Below, piece by piece: positions 18,284 to 27,658 of a stretch of 64,000 bases of DNA. The notes below the pieces were generated by a model that made no database searches, was not told the origin of the DNA, and worked only from the letters and a program-made list of their open reading frames with translations. The stretch comes from Torulaspora globosa (Eukaryota; Ascomycota; Saccharomycetes; Saccharomycetales; Saccharomycetaceae). Location: NCBI RefSeq assembly GCF_014133895.1, contig NC_050731.1, positions 434,001 through 498,000 of the forward strand. Reading direction: 5' to 3'. Within the stretch, counting starts at the first letter, position 1. Every line of letters starts with the position of its first letter. The position numbers and the translations under genes are program-made.

Positions 18284-19549
18284 ATGGGGTCTCCCAATTT
18301 CATCTCACGCAATGGGTCGTTGAAATCGAACCAGACGTCTGCCAATTCGCTTTTTTCTCTTGGCAAAAAAAATTACTCTAACCTCCTCCTGAACAAGTCG
18401 AGCTACTACTACCAAAATGACGAGATAGACGACGATCACGATGGTCTGATACCGTTGCCCGACATGCTGCTCAGCAACCTGTCAATCGACGATTTTTCCG
18501 AGCTCTCGCGGGTCGATTCTGGTTCACCGTTAAGTTTTAATACGCCACGTGACAACCGCCGAAGATCAGTAGTGAAGGAATCTACCGGTGGTAAGAGAAG
18601 CAAGTTTATATTTATCCTGGTTGGGCTGCCTGCGGTCGGGAAGTCGACGATCTCTGCGCAGCTGATTCGGTTCATTCAGAGCAATCCCGCCACACATTCC
18701 TTGCGATGTTTGGTCTACAACGCCGGGAAAGTGAGAAGGAAAATGAGCTTCAAAAACCTGGGGAAGCTCTCAATGGAACTAGCAAATAATTCTTCTGACG
18801 ATCTTTTCAACCCAAAGAACTCTGAAAAGAAGGAAAAATACGCTAGGATAACGCTGGATAAACTTTTGAAAGAACTCGATAGAGACGTTTGCGACGTGGG
18901 TATATTCGATGCGACGAACTCCAGAGTTCAGAGAAGACAGTTTGTCTTCGAAGAGATTTGTGCTTATAACGAGAATCCAGAGTCCAATTTCCGTGTTACT
19001 CCAATGGTGCTTCAGATCACCTGCGATGAACCGAACTTTATCAGGTATAACGTTCACCAGAAATCGTTTAATGAGGATTACTTCGACAAGCCATACGAGT
19101 ACGCCGTCCGCGATTTTGCCCGGAGGCTGAAGAACTACTATTCTCAGTTTACGCCCTTTTCTTGCGAGGAATTCAACTCACTTGTGAAGTTAATCAACGA
19201 CCGTGGATTGGGTCATGGCGTTTTCGCGTACAACATTGTAAATACGGGACTGGTGCCATCGAAGCATCTGAACAATAATCATTTCCCCACCAATTTTTCC
19301 AGAGAGATTGTACAGATGGTGAATCTGATGGAAAGCTTTGTTGAACATTACACGAGGATGTTCGGGTATACGTACATCGAGCGTGTGAAGGAGTTTTTCA
19401 ACGAGGAGATGAAGAACGTCGAGGCAAAACCAACTCCTGGGGGGCTGAACTACTTGTCCACGTTGGGATCGATTTTGGATGAAGAATATTTCGGTGAGCT
19501 TCAGCAGCTGCTAAGACGCAACCTGGAGAATATCAACATTGGCCACTAA
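18284..19549 (+). CDS. PFK27: 6-phosphofructo-2-kinase (Pfk27 type)
   Basis: This enzyme makes fructose-2,6-bisphosphate, the activator of phosphofructokinase-1. The kinase core follows an N-terminal Ser/Asn-rich region; the P-loop GLPAVGKST is at about residues 114-122. Later blocks VGIFDATNSRVQRR, KSFNEDYFDKPYEYAVRDFA and YYSQFTPFS match S. cerevisiae Pfk27 (397 aa). The protein is short (421 aa) and lacks the histidine phosphatase domain of bifunctional enzymes. The frame stays open to an ATG at 18083, but that extension is coded by a T-tract and TATA-like promoter sequence and adds a hydrophobic stretch absent from the family. I therefore take 18284. Clustered Rgt1-type sites upstream suggest glucose induction. 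Confidence 0.93.
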   Translation: MGSPNFISRNGSLKSNQTSANSLFSLGKKNYSNLLLNKSSYYYQNDEIDDDHDGLIPLPDMLLSNLSIDDFSELSRVDSGSPLSFNTPRDNRRRSVVKESTGGKRSKFIFILVGLPAVGKSTISAQLIRFIQSNPATHSLRCLVYNAGKVRRKMSFKNLGKLSMELANNSSDDLFNPKNSEKKEKYARITLDKLLKELDRDVCDVGIFDATNSRVQRRQFVFEEICAYNENPESNFRVTPMVLQITCDEPNFIRYNVHQKSFNEDYFDKPYEYAVRDFARRLKNYYSQFTPFSCEEFNSLVKLINDRGLGHGVFAYNIVNTGLVPSKHLNNNHFPTNFSREIVQMVNLMESFVEHYTRMFGYTYIERVKEFFNEEMKNVEAKPTPGGLNYLSTLGSILDEEYFGELQQLLRRNLENINIGH

Positions 19550-19726
19550 GGGTCTTTGAATGTAATTAATGAGTTATGAATGTTATTCGTTGAGCAGAAT
19601 AACGCTAAATTGTACCTTTTTTTTTTTTGCCTTTGTCACTGTCATGTATTAATGCAGATGTTTTATAAAAATATATTATAGATTGTATAGAATTATAAAC
19701 CGGTTTTCAAAACATTTCGATATGAC

Positions 19727-21082
19727 CTATATACTCAATCCAGGTAAACTTGACGTCTTGGACGGCACTAAATCTATCCCGGGTAAAGAGGAAGTATTGC
19801 TGGAGGATGACAGTGGTGGCAAACTATATCCGTCAGTCCCATCAGCCGATGGGGGTGCTGCGCCATTTTCACTCTTTTCTCTCACTGCATTAATACCATT
19901 ATTGATGCCAAAATACCATGCATTAACCTTCTTGTCATTATAAGTTGGATCGTCGAAAGCATTAGGATCCAGCGGCTTCGCTCTGGTCCAAAATCTTATC
20001 GTCCTATCTTTGGAAGCACTTGCCAGGATATGTCCGACCGGGTTGTACGATAGCGACGTTATGCATTTATCATGGGCATATGGTATCGTGTGGATGGGCG
20101 CATCCAGATCCTGAACAAGGTCAAAATCCTTTAGTGAACCATCATAACTAGCAACTGTAAACATAGATTCATTGATGGGGCTCCAAAGTAGAGTCATATA
20201 ATCGACTTCATCTCTGACAACCATCAGTTCCTTTAGGCTATGTCTGATATCGAACACTCGAAGAGATTTATCCTTCGAGATGGCTGCCAATAAGTGTCCT
20301 CTCGTAGGCTGGAATCTTGTCTTCAAGACGGTATGCTTGAAATTCAGTATTGTTGAGATGCATTGTCCCACTCTGGGATCCCACAGTTTCACCAGGTTAT
20401 CTTTTGACGCCGAAGCTATCAGACCCATTTCAGGGTGCCAATCACAGCTTTTGACATCCCAATGATGTCCCGACAGAACCCTCTCCTGCTGACCATTGCT
20501 GAAATTCCAAATCTTCAAGATGTTGTCATCTGAACACGTTACAAACTTCGAGTCGTTACTACTAAACGCTACGTCACGGATACATTCCGTGTGTGCTCTG
20601 TCCAGTTCCTTAACCATATTGAAGTTTGGCTGCCATATCTTGATGGTACCGTCCGAGTCTCCACTCACCATCCAGTCGCCCGCATGGGAATACTCCATCG
20701 TTGTCACGGCTGAATCATGAGCCTGCATAATGCTCTCAAAATTGAAAGATGAACCATTCCACAACGAAAATTCGCCACTATAGGTGGCTACCACAAGTCT
20801 TCTACCTTCTGGCGTCCATTTGATCGCAGGAATTACATGCTTAACCTTATTCGAACTCAGATGTGTAAACTTGCTAGTAACATTAATCACACGATCTCTT
20901 GACCGATATGCACACGGTGGCATTATATCTGTTGTGTATGACGACTCTGGCTCAATTGTGGGTAGCTGTATGCCATGCTTCCTGTAGAAATAGAGCTTCT
21001 CAAAGGGCGAGCTGATGTCCACGGTACGACGTTGTGTGAGGTAGCGTTTCTGCGACTGGTCCTGTATATTACCATCCTCCAT
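19727..21082 (-). CDS. PFS2: WD40 subunit of the cleavage and polyadenylation factor
   Basis: The product is 451 aa; S. cerevisiae Pfs2 is 465 aa. A conserved N-terminal segment (KRYLTQRRTVDISSPFEKLY) leads into seven WD40 repeats at about residues 85-390. Examples are HDSAVTTMEYSHAGDWMVSG, CIRDVAFSSNDSKFVTC and HILASASKDRTIRFW. The C-terminal tail is Ser-rich. Pfs2 is a scaffold in CPF that holds together pre-mRNA 3'-end cleavage and polyadenylation factors in the nucleus. Gene position next to PFK27 and BSC6 interleaves YNL317W with YOL136C and YOL137W. Confidence 0.96.
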   Translation of the reverse strand: MEDGNIQDQSQKRYLTQRRTVDISSPFEKLYFYRKHGIQLPTIEPESSYTTDIMPPCAYRSRDRVINVTSKFTHLSSNKVKHVIPAIKWTPEGRRLVVATYSGEFSLWNGSSFNFESIMQAHDSAVTTMEYSHAGDWMVSGDSDGTIKIWQPNFNMVKELDRAHTECIRDVAFSSNDSKFVTCSDDNILKIWNFSNGQQERVLSGHHWDVKSCDWHPEMGLIASASKDNLVKLWDPRVGQCISTILNFKHTVLKTRFQPTRGHLLAAISKDKSLRVFDIRHSLKELMVVRDEVDYMTLLWSPINESMFTVASYDGSLKDFDLVQDLDAPIHTIPYAHDKCITSLSYNPVGHILASASKDRTIRFWTRAKPLDPNAFDDPTYNDKKVNAWYFGINNGINAVREKSENGAAPPSADGTDGYSLPPLSSSSNTSSLPGIDLVPSKTSSLPGLSI

Positions 21083-21516
21083 AATGGATAACCTCGGGAT
21101 CTTTATGTCTCCACTTGAAGCCTTTTTGACTTGTTGCTGATAGACGATTTTTAAGTATCTTGACTATTTCAAAGCACCGTCTACTATATAATGGACAGTG
21201 ATAATACTTAATTATATAGAAGATTGAGGTCTGTAAAACTTCTTGGAAGCTGCGGAAAATACTGAATACTCTCAAGAGTATCTATATAGTTTGCCCGTTT
21301 CCGTAAGGACCTTCTTGCTTTGATGGCCTTTCGACAGCGATCATTCTAATGGATCGAAGCTATTCAGACATCGAAAATTCTACGGACTGCTGGGTCTGAG
21401 CAGTCGAGAAGCCTCGCAAGCAATGCCATACCACATGTCTAAAAGAGCAATCCTAATTGTGTGAGGTTTGTAACCACATGCGACGTTGCTGTCAACGTTA
21501 GACAGTAATGCGAGAG
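21083..21516. other. Gap between BSC6 stop and PFS2 start
   Basis: This 434-bp gap serves as PFS2 upstream sequence and BSC6 3' end, both genes being on the minus strand. I see no motif cluster, RNA gene or ORF that stands out. Confidence 0.5.
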
Positions 21517-22974
21517 TTAGCTAATTGTATCCAACTCGTGGCGGAAATACGTATGTAGAGGAATTGGCAGATACTTGGGGTAAATGCTCCAGATCAAGGT
21601 AAAACCGACAACCATTGTCCAACACAATAACGGGAACCAATTCATGCCAGCGAAGTGAAGTGTTACACCGACAAGGTACGGCAGTAAAGCGTTGCCGCTA
21701 CCGCCTATGGCAACTGCGAGTCCCACTCCACCTACGTGGAGGTGTCTTGGCAAGACCTGCATGGCTACTATGCTTGCATTTGGGAATAGCGGTCCGACGA
21801 AGACTCCACAGAAGAATAAAACGAAGAATAGCACCACGATGTACCATCCAGCATCCGTATTTATAGTGCCTACGGCGAGAAGCACCGAGTAGAAAAACAA
21901 GCACATCAAGCTGTATGCCAGACTAGCGACATACTCGCTCGCAAACACCCTTTTCGTGATAAACCCGAGCAAGAATCTGCCCACGGTCAAACCAGTCCAA
22001 TATGAAGAAGTAACGTACGACATGGCTATCTTGTCGTCAGATTTTGTTGAAAGAAGATATGAAAACAACCACGAGCCCGTCGATACTTCAGCGCCGAGGT
22101 AGACGAAAAGGTAGATAGCGTACAGTGATACCGCTGGGTTCTTCAATAGAGCGACGACTGTCAAACCACCTGATTTATCTTCTTCTACTAATTCAGTTTC
22201 GACTTCATTTACGTTGCAAACATAATCGTACTTCGCAGCCGTCTCATGCCTAAATGCCGGCACTGCAATCGCCAAAGCCAAAACAGAGAGTCCCAGCGGG
22301 ATGCAAAAGAAGTTGGCCCAACGACCGTATTTCACAAAATGCGAGACAACTGGAGGGGTTACCATCGACGCTGCACCATACAGACCATGTATGGCACCCA
22401 TCCATTCGTTCTTGTGATGTTCCAGGTTGCCTATAAGCACATTTCCTGTAGAGTCCAGAATGCCGAGAGCGAAGCCTATGGGTAAATAGCAGGCCATGTA
22501 GATGAAGAAAGACGATGGTTGAAGTGCAAGTACAGCGAAAAAGAGAATAAACAGACCTGCTGAGAGGTTCACTGCTCCCCTCATGCCCCATCTCTTGTGC
22601 AGCTTTTCATTCAATAGACATGCTAACACGTAGCCAAAGACTTGAACCAGAAATATATTGGAAACAACTACTTTAGATATCCCATAGCTTCTCGTGAGTG
22701 TAGGAATAAGTGAACCCGTAGTCTGGTCGTTCAACCCGAATACCAAAAACACGATCAAGTTAGTGACGATCTGCATCCTAACAAGTCCCACTTTATTATA
22801 ATCCAGCGGATATGTCTTGACCTTCTTACCCTTCCACTCTACATCCTCGATCCATCCCTTACTTGTATAAACCTCGTCCCTGGTGAAACCCTCATCTTGT
22901 TCCATCGATTGGTCTAGCAGGCTGACCATTTCTATAGGTATATCATCTTTACCGTCATCCTTACGTGGCGCCAT
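21517..22974 (-). CDS. BSC6: Major facilitator superfamily transporter Bsc6-like
   Basis: The product is 485 aa; S. cerevisiae Bsc6 (YOL137W) is 497 aa. A hydrophilic N terminus of about 70 residues precedes about 12 membrane segments, beginning IVTNLIVFLVFGLNDQTTGS. A conserved loop motif, NEKLHKRWGMRG, follows the second segment. The substrate is unknown; the family resembles fucose-permease-like MFS proteins. The S. cerevisiae gene was named for stop-codon bypass. Here the stop is TAA followed by C, with 25 sense codons before the next in-frame TAG. It is divergent from the HXT14-like gene. Confidence 0.9.
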   Translation of the reverse strand: MAPRKDDGKDDIPIEMVSLLDQSMEQDEGFTRDEVYTSKGWIEDVEWKGKKVKTYPLDYNKVGLVRMQIVTNLIVFLVFGLNDQTTGSLIPTLTRSYGISKVVVSNIFLVQVFGYVLACLLNEKLHKRWGMRGAVNLSAGLFILFFAVLALQPSSFFIYMACYLPIGFALGILDSTGNVLIGNLEHHKNEWMGAIHGLYGAASMVTPPVVSHFVKYGRWANFFCIPLGLSVLALAIAVPAFRHETAAKYDYVCNVNEVETELVEEDKSGGLTVVALLKNPAVSLYAIYLFVYLGAEVSTGSWLFSYLLSTKSDDKIAMSYVTSSYWTGLTVGRFLLGFITKRVFASEYVASLAYSLMCLFFYSVLLAVGTINTDAGWYIVVLFFVLFFCGVFVGPLFPNASIVAMQVLPRHLHVGGVGLAVAIGGSGNALLPYLVGVTLHFAGMNWFPLLCWTMVVGFTLIWSIYPKYLPIPLHTYFRHELDTIS

Positions 22975-23510
22975 CCCTACTCATCCAACTCCAGCTCGAA
23001 AATGATACCGACAGTGATGAAGCACTTCATCTTGATGGTCTTCGAGTCTCATCTCAGGGCTATGACAGCAGTCTAATATATAGCAAGCTTGCAGAAAAAG
23101 ACCAAACAAGAAACGAGCAAGTGTCAGCGCAAACAAAACTGACACTGGAAAGACTTCAAGCGCTAGAAAGATTGAGTCTCCATAGTTGGATGCTATGGTA
23201 TCTAGGAGAAACCCCTAATAGGAGGAGTGCTTGAGAGAGGAGAAAACCATAATAGAGATCAGATGTTGGCCGCCTTGTGTTGGTCGTTACAGGCAACATC
23301 CACGAAGGGAGGAAGAGGCGATTGGAAGTGCTTGCAAAGCGAGAATTGGACATGGGAGTGGTTCCCATTTTTCCATGTCGTTGATTTGCCTGATTTCTTA
23401 GCTGGTCTATGGTTCCGCATTAAAATGTCACAAAGAAAAAAGAGCTAATAGAAGGCAAAAATCGAAAATTTACAAAATAAAAGTGCAATTTCAGGCATTA
23501 AGTGTCAATC
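22975..23510. other. Divergent promoter region BSC6/HXT14-like
   Basis: This is 536 bp between two divergently transcribed transporter genes. It has A-rich sequence just before the HXT14-like start (23450-23485). I found no Rgt1-type cluster of the kind seen at PFK27, no RNA gene and no convincing ORF. Confidence 0.5.
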
Positions 23511-25031
23511 ATGAGTTATTCACCGGGAAATCGCGTCGTTGAGAGCTCAAATTTGAACTCGACCAAGAGGGTTGGCACCTCTGCCTTTTCCGAGAGCATT
23601 AGGGAAAGGCGAGCCTTGAAACTCCCGATCATGCTGTGCTGTTCAGTATCATTCGGCGGTTTCATATTTGGCTGGGATGTGGGAACTATCGGTGGAATTA
23701 CCAATATGGACAGCTTTAATCAGCATTTTGGCACTATAAGAAATCCTTTCACCGGAGCGAGAAGACTACCAGACACTCTTATTGGACTTATAGTATCAAT
23801 ATTCAACGTCAGTTGCGCCATCGGTGGGCTTACGCTGGCCAAAGCTGGTGACTACAAGGGAAGAAAATTTGGCATTTATGTGGCACTGGTTGTATATTGC
23901 GCTGGTCTTGTCATCGCTCTGACAAACGACACAAATTGGATTCAATTTCTGTTTGGTCGAATTTTTGCAGGGCTTGGTGTTGGCTCAACAGCTGTTCTCG
24001 TTCCAATATACCTGTCTGAGATTTCACCCTTGAGAATTAGAGGAGCTATGGTTGGATCTTACCAGCTACTGATAACGCTTGGAATTTTAACTGGTAACGT
24101 CACAAATTATGGTTGTAATCAAATGTTTTTCAATGATCTCAGCAATATGGCTTGGCAGTTCCCGATATCCCTGGGCTTCCTATGGGCTCTTATAATTGCT
24201 GTGGGACTAACGTTCACGCCTGAATCGGCGCCATTTCTCATCTCACGCAGGAATGCAATCACAGAGGCGAAAGAGTCATTTGCCAAAATGAACGCCGTTT
24301 CCACCTCTGATTATCGAACAACTGACTTTATCGAAAGGAGTGTCAGGGAAAGGTATATAAGAAAAAAGGAGGCAAAAAACCAAGACATATTTGAATGGGC
24401 TAGAGGTAAGCCAATGCTCGGCGTAAGATTGCTCATTGGTATCTCCGTCATGTCTTTCCAGCAATTATCTGGGATTAATTATTTTTTCTACTATGGGACC
24501 ACAATCTTCGAGAGGACCTCGATGGATCCTTACGCAGTTACTATGATTCTCTCTTCAGTAAATTTTATTGCAACCTTTGGTGGCCTTTACACAGTCGAGG
24601 CTTTTGGAAGAAGAACATGTTTACTTGCAGGATCGATCGGAATGTTTTGCTGTATGTTAATATTTGCAAGTGTTGGAAATTTTGCCATGAACTCTGACGC
24701 GGCCTATGCAGTAATGATAACGTCAACATGCGTCTATCTAATCTTCTTCGCAACCACCTTGGGTCCCGTAACATTCGCGCTGGTGTCAGAGCTATTCCCC
24801 ATGAGAACAAAAGCCACTTCAATGGCCGTCTGTACTTCCTTTAATTGGATGTTCAATTTTTTGATCTCGTTCCTCACTCCAATTATAGCTTCAAGAATTG
24901 GTTTCCTGTATGGGTATTTCTTTGCCGGGTGCCTGTTGGTTTCAGCCATTTTTGCCTGGGTCATGGTACCAGAAACGAAGAATATGACAGAGACTGACAT
25001 CGATGCTCTTTATTATACAATGAACTGGTGA
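23511..25031 (+). CDS. HXT14: Hexose-transporter family protein (HXT14-like)
   Basis: The 506-aa protein is an MFS sugar transporter with about 12 membrane segments. Family marks include GFIFGWDVGTIGGITNMDSF in segment 1, GDYKGRKFGIY (loop 2-3), the GVGSTAVLVPIYLSEISP sugar-transporter signature, QQLSGINYFFYYGT in segment 7 and VPETKNMTETDIDALY at the C terminus. Position beside PFS2 and BSC6 matches HXT14 (YNL318C, 540 aa). Specificity cannot be read from the sequence. The frame has an earlier GTG at 23502; the first ATG is 23511. Confidence 0.85.
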   Translation: MSYSPGNRVVESSNLNSTKRVGTSAFSESIRERRALKLPIMLCCSVSFGGFIFGWDVGTIGGITNMDSFNQHFGTIRNPFTGARRLPDTLIGLIVSIFNVSCAIGGLTLAKAGDYKGRKFGIYVALVVYCAGLVIALTNDTNWIQFLFGRIFAGLGVGSTAVLVPIYLSEISPLRIRGAMVGSYQLLITLGILTGNVTNYGCNQMFFNDLSNMAWQFPISLGFLWALIIAVGLTFTPESAPFLISRRNAITEAKESFAKMNAVSTSDYRTTDFIERSVRERYIRKKEAKNQDIFEWARGKPMLGVRLLIGISVMSFQQLSGINYFFYYGTTIFERTSMDPYAVTMILSSVNFIATFGGLYTVEAFGRRTCLLAGSIGMFCCMLIFASVGNFAMNSDAAYAVMITSTCVYLIFFATTLGPVTFALVSELFPMRTKATSMAVCTSFNWMFNFLISFLTPIIASRIGFLYGYFFAGCLLVSAIFAWVMVPETKNMTETDIDALYYTMNW

Positions 25032-25960
25032 AGAGCCGTCGCGCCACCATGTAAAGACTATCTTTAGCTTTGGCAAATAGGTATTAGCATAAAACCAATC
25101 GGACAATACAGACACGAAAAGCTAGCTAAATCTGAGCCCAGAAGAGGTCTCATTTCCCCTCTTCTTATAGTAATAGTATGGATTCGAAAAGATTAACAAT
25201 TTTCTCGGTCATTGTAGTCTTGATAAAAGAAATCTATTGTTGGAGATTTCTTAAATTGTAATATAACCATCTTGGGCTTTATGTAATGCGTAGCTTCATA
25301 AGAGTTCCTAAATCCAATTTATCATGCCCAAAGTTTCCGCTTGTTGCGTGTTGCACTCTCTGCTTAATATCCGATTATGAAGAGCTTAATTGTGGTAGTC
25401 ATGGCAGTCTTTCTCATGGAGGTAAGATTGAAGACATAATTAACGTACCACTTTGGCCTAATGATATGATGTTCTGAGTATTCGACCTCAACGTGCATTC
25501 CAGAACCGCTCAAACACTGAAGCCCAATTACATGGGTCATAATTTGATAGATGCAAAGAATGCAATACTTTGAAAGACAAAATCAATGATCTCTTAGTGA
25601 CCCTACGATAGCCCCGCTTTCTGGTTGCCGATCCCACAATGGCCAGCATCGTCCCTTCTTGCCCTCTGAAACTTCAATAGATAATCAGTAGAACCTTGAG
25701 GGCAATTTTGATAATCTGAATTAAATGCGGTTCGCTGCCTACAATAATTAGAAAGCGGAAGTTTAATAAAACTGCGACCATCAACTGATAACATGAAAAG
25801 ACGGAAATTTCTAGTTCAACATTGTGCACTCCGTTTTCATATGTCTATGTGTTGCTTTTCGGGATGATCAGAGATTTCTGTACAGTTTCTTGGGATTCAA
25901 AACATGTACATCGTTTTCGTCCTTTAAACAGCATATAGGAGCGTTGCCAAGAGCTCGCCT
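25032..25960. other. Long convergent intergenic region at a synteny junction
   Basis: This 929-bp gap lies between convergent genes (HXT14-like and NAM8), where two 3' ends would normally need 100-300 bp. It contains an 8-bp inverted repeat, AGAAGAGG (25140-25147) with CCTCTTCT (25158-25165), that could form a hairpin near the HXT14 3' end. Only short unrecognised ORFs are present (for example 25286-25477, 63 codons). No tRNA, LTR or centromere pattern was found. Confidence 0.6.
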
Positions 25961-27370
25961 TTATGCAAAAAGATGTCCATTGCTTCCGTCCTCGATTCTG
26001 TCCATGCTACATAGAGCTGACTGGATGAAAACATCTGTATCTTGGAATATACGGGGTTCCGGAGTAGCTGTCTCGCCCGGGTCCTGCTCGAAAACGTTCT
26101 GCACTCCCGATGCTCTAGCTGGGAACTGAGTATATTGGAAAGTAGAGCAGCCCGGAAGCAACGCGATCTCGCCATCATTGATATTTTGGTTGGGATGGAG
26201 GTCCTTACCAGGCAGACTAGAGAGCATTCTGTCGCTGGAAGGTGGGATGTATCCATACGTAGGTTCTTTGAGTGATGGATGAGCCTGATACTGACTAGGG
26301 AGTTCATTCATTTGCCTTACTGGCTTACTCCACGACACGGTGATTTTTGAGCCCCTGATGCGGAATCCTTGTAGTTTGCGTAAAGCTGCTTCAGCGGCCA
26401 CTCTGTCAACGTATTGGGCAACACCACATCGCTTATCGGGAAGCATCTTAGCGTAAACGACCTGTCCAAAGGGCTGTAACGATGCTCTCAGCTCTTTTTC
26501 GCTGACAGAAGGCGAGAGATCTTTCAGAAGAATTGTAGTATTGTTTGGATCTGTGAAGCAGTTGAGAGGGGGTATTTGCTGCGTGGGAAACATAAACTGT
26601 GAAGCGCTAATGGCATTGACCTTGGAAGACTTTGTGTTTGATAGCGTTCCGGTTAGTTTTCTCGACTTATTATCCGTCATAAGTCCACCTCGATTTCTTT
26701 GTGTTTGATGGCCAGCACTGCCAATCCTTATAGCTCTGCCCTTCACAAATGTCCCGGCCATTTCTTGCAGAGCCCGCTGCTGATCTTCACGGTTACCAAA
26801 CTTGACAAATGCATAACCCTTTGAAACGCCTGTGACTGGATCATAGACCACTTTAACATGCGACGTTGAAGCATATCTTGCGATAAAGACTTCAAAAAGA
26901 TCAGCTTCAGTAACATTAGGTGCCAGATCACCAACAAAGACTGATATCTCGCCAGACTCTTGGCTATTACTGTACGAAGAAGATGACCAGTTCAATCTTA
27001 ATGTCTTCGAAGGATGACCGGGAATCTGTGCCCCATTTTTCAAAAGTGCATTCGACGCATGTTCCTGAGATGGAAATTGGATGAAGCAGAATCCCATATT
27101 AGTTCTGGATCCATTCCGATTGTTCCACATCATCTTAATGTCTATGTTACCTTCTCCCAAGCTCTTCCAAATTTCTCTTATGGCGGTTTCATCCCAACTT
27201 GGATCCAAATCTCCCATGAAGAGCTGAGTATTTCTGCTGTGGTTAAGAGCCTGTCTTTGATCGCCCTTGTTAGCACCCATCCTCATAGCATTGAATCGGT
27301 GATTCTGACCAGTAAAAGTCGCGTTGCTTTGGGGATAGTACCCACCAGAGCCATCACTCCTATGTGACAT
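25961..27370 (-). CDS. NAM8: U1 snRNP-associated RNA-binding protein Nam8
   Basis: The 469-aa protein (523 aa in S. cerevisiae) has three RRMs: about residues 48-128 (TQLFMGDLDPSW), 142-217 (ISVFVGDLAPNVTEADLFEV; RNP1 KGYAFVKF) and 278-350 (TTILLKDLSPSVSEKELRA). The last matching block is GSNGHLFA at the C terminus. Nam8 is a U1 snRNP component that helps weak 5' splice sites. It is needed with Mer1 for meiotic splicing. The frame runs on to a TTG at 27412, but the ATG at 27370 (MSHRSDG) is the start. Tandem with IPI1 as YHR086W-YHR085W. Confidence 0.93.
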   Translation of the reverse strand: MSHRSDGSGGYYPQSNATFTGQNHRFNAMRMGANKGDQRQALNHSRNTQLFMGDLDPSWDETAIREIWKSLGEGNIDIKMMWNNRNGSRTNMGFCFIQFPSQEHASNALLKNGAQIPGHPSKTLRLNWSSSSYSNSQESGEISVFVGDLAPNVTEADLFEVFIARYASTSHVKVVYDPVTGVSKGYAFVKFGNREDQQRALQEMAGTFVKGRAIRIGSAGHQTQRNRGGLMTDNKSRKLTGTLSNTKSSKVNAISASQFMFPTQQIPPLNCFTDPNNTTILLKDLSPSVSEKELRASLQPFGQVVYAKMLPDKRCGVAQYVDRVAAEAALRKLQGFRIRGSKITVSWSKPVRQMNELPSQYQAHPSLKEPTYGYIPPSSDRMLSSLPGKDLHPNQNINDGEIALLPGCSTFQYTQFPARASGVQNVFEQDPGETATPEPRIFQDTDVFIQSALCSMDRIEDGSNGHLFA

Positions 27371-27658
27371 CGACCACCAACCTGCTTGACAGCTCGTTAG
27401 TAGTGGAATCAAGAAATCTTTCTGCTTAATGATCGATAAGAACTATGTAGATCCTAATCAAAACCGAAGCCGCAAGGCTTCACCAACTTCAATTGAAGAA
27501 AAAACAGATATAGACCATTGCACGCTAACCAGTCCATATTTTGCACGGTGTTTACTATGCCTTGCTCCAATGGATTGCGCTGATTATTTAGTATTTATCT
27601 TGCGCTATGTATAATGTTTCCGGCTTTCTTTGATCATTGTTGAGAAATGCTGTTAGTT

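Noticed and set aside
25206..25260. TGTTGGAGA, similar to the first bases of a Ty1/Ty2 delta LTR (TGTTGGAATA).
   Set aside because: The following sequence does not resemble an LTR, and no target duplication or matching end is visible.
27381..27402. TACTAAC branch-box (27402-27396, minus strand) with a following CAG just upstream of the NAM8 ATG, like the end of a 5' UTR intron.
   Set aside because: I found no GTATGT or accepted variant 5' splice site in the 280 nt upstream, and the NAM8 ATG at 27370 already gives a full protein. RNA-seq would settle it.
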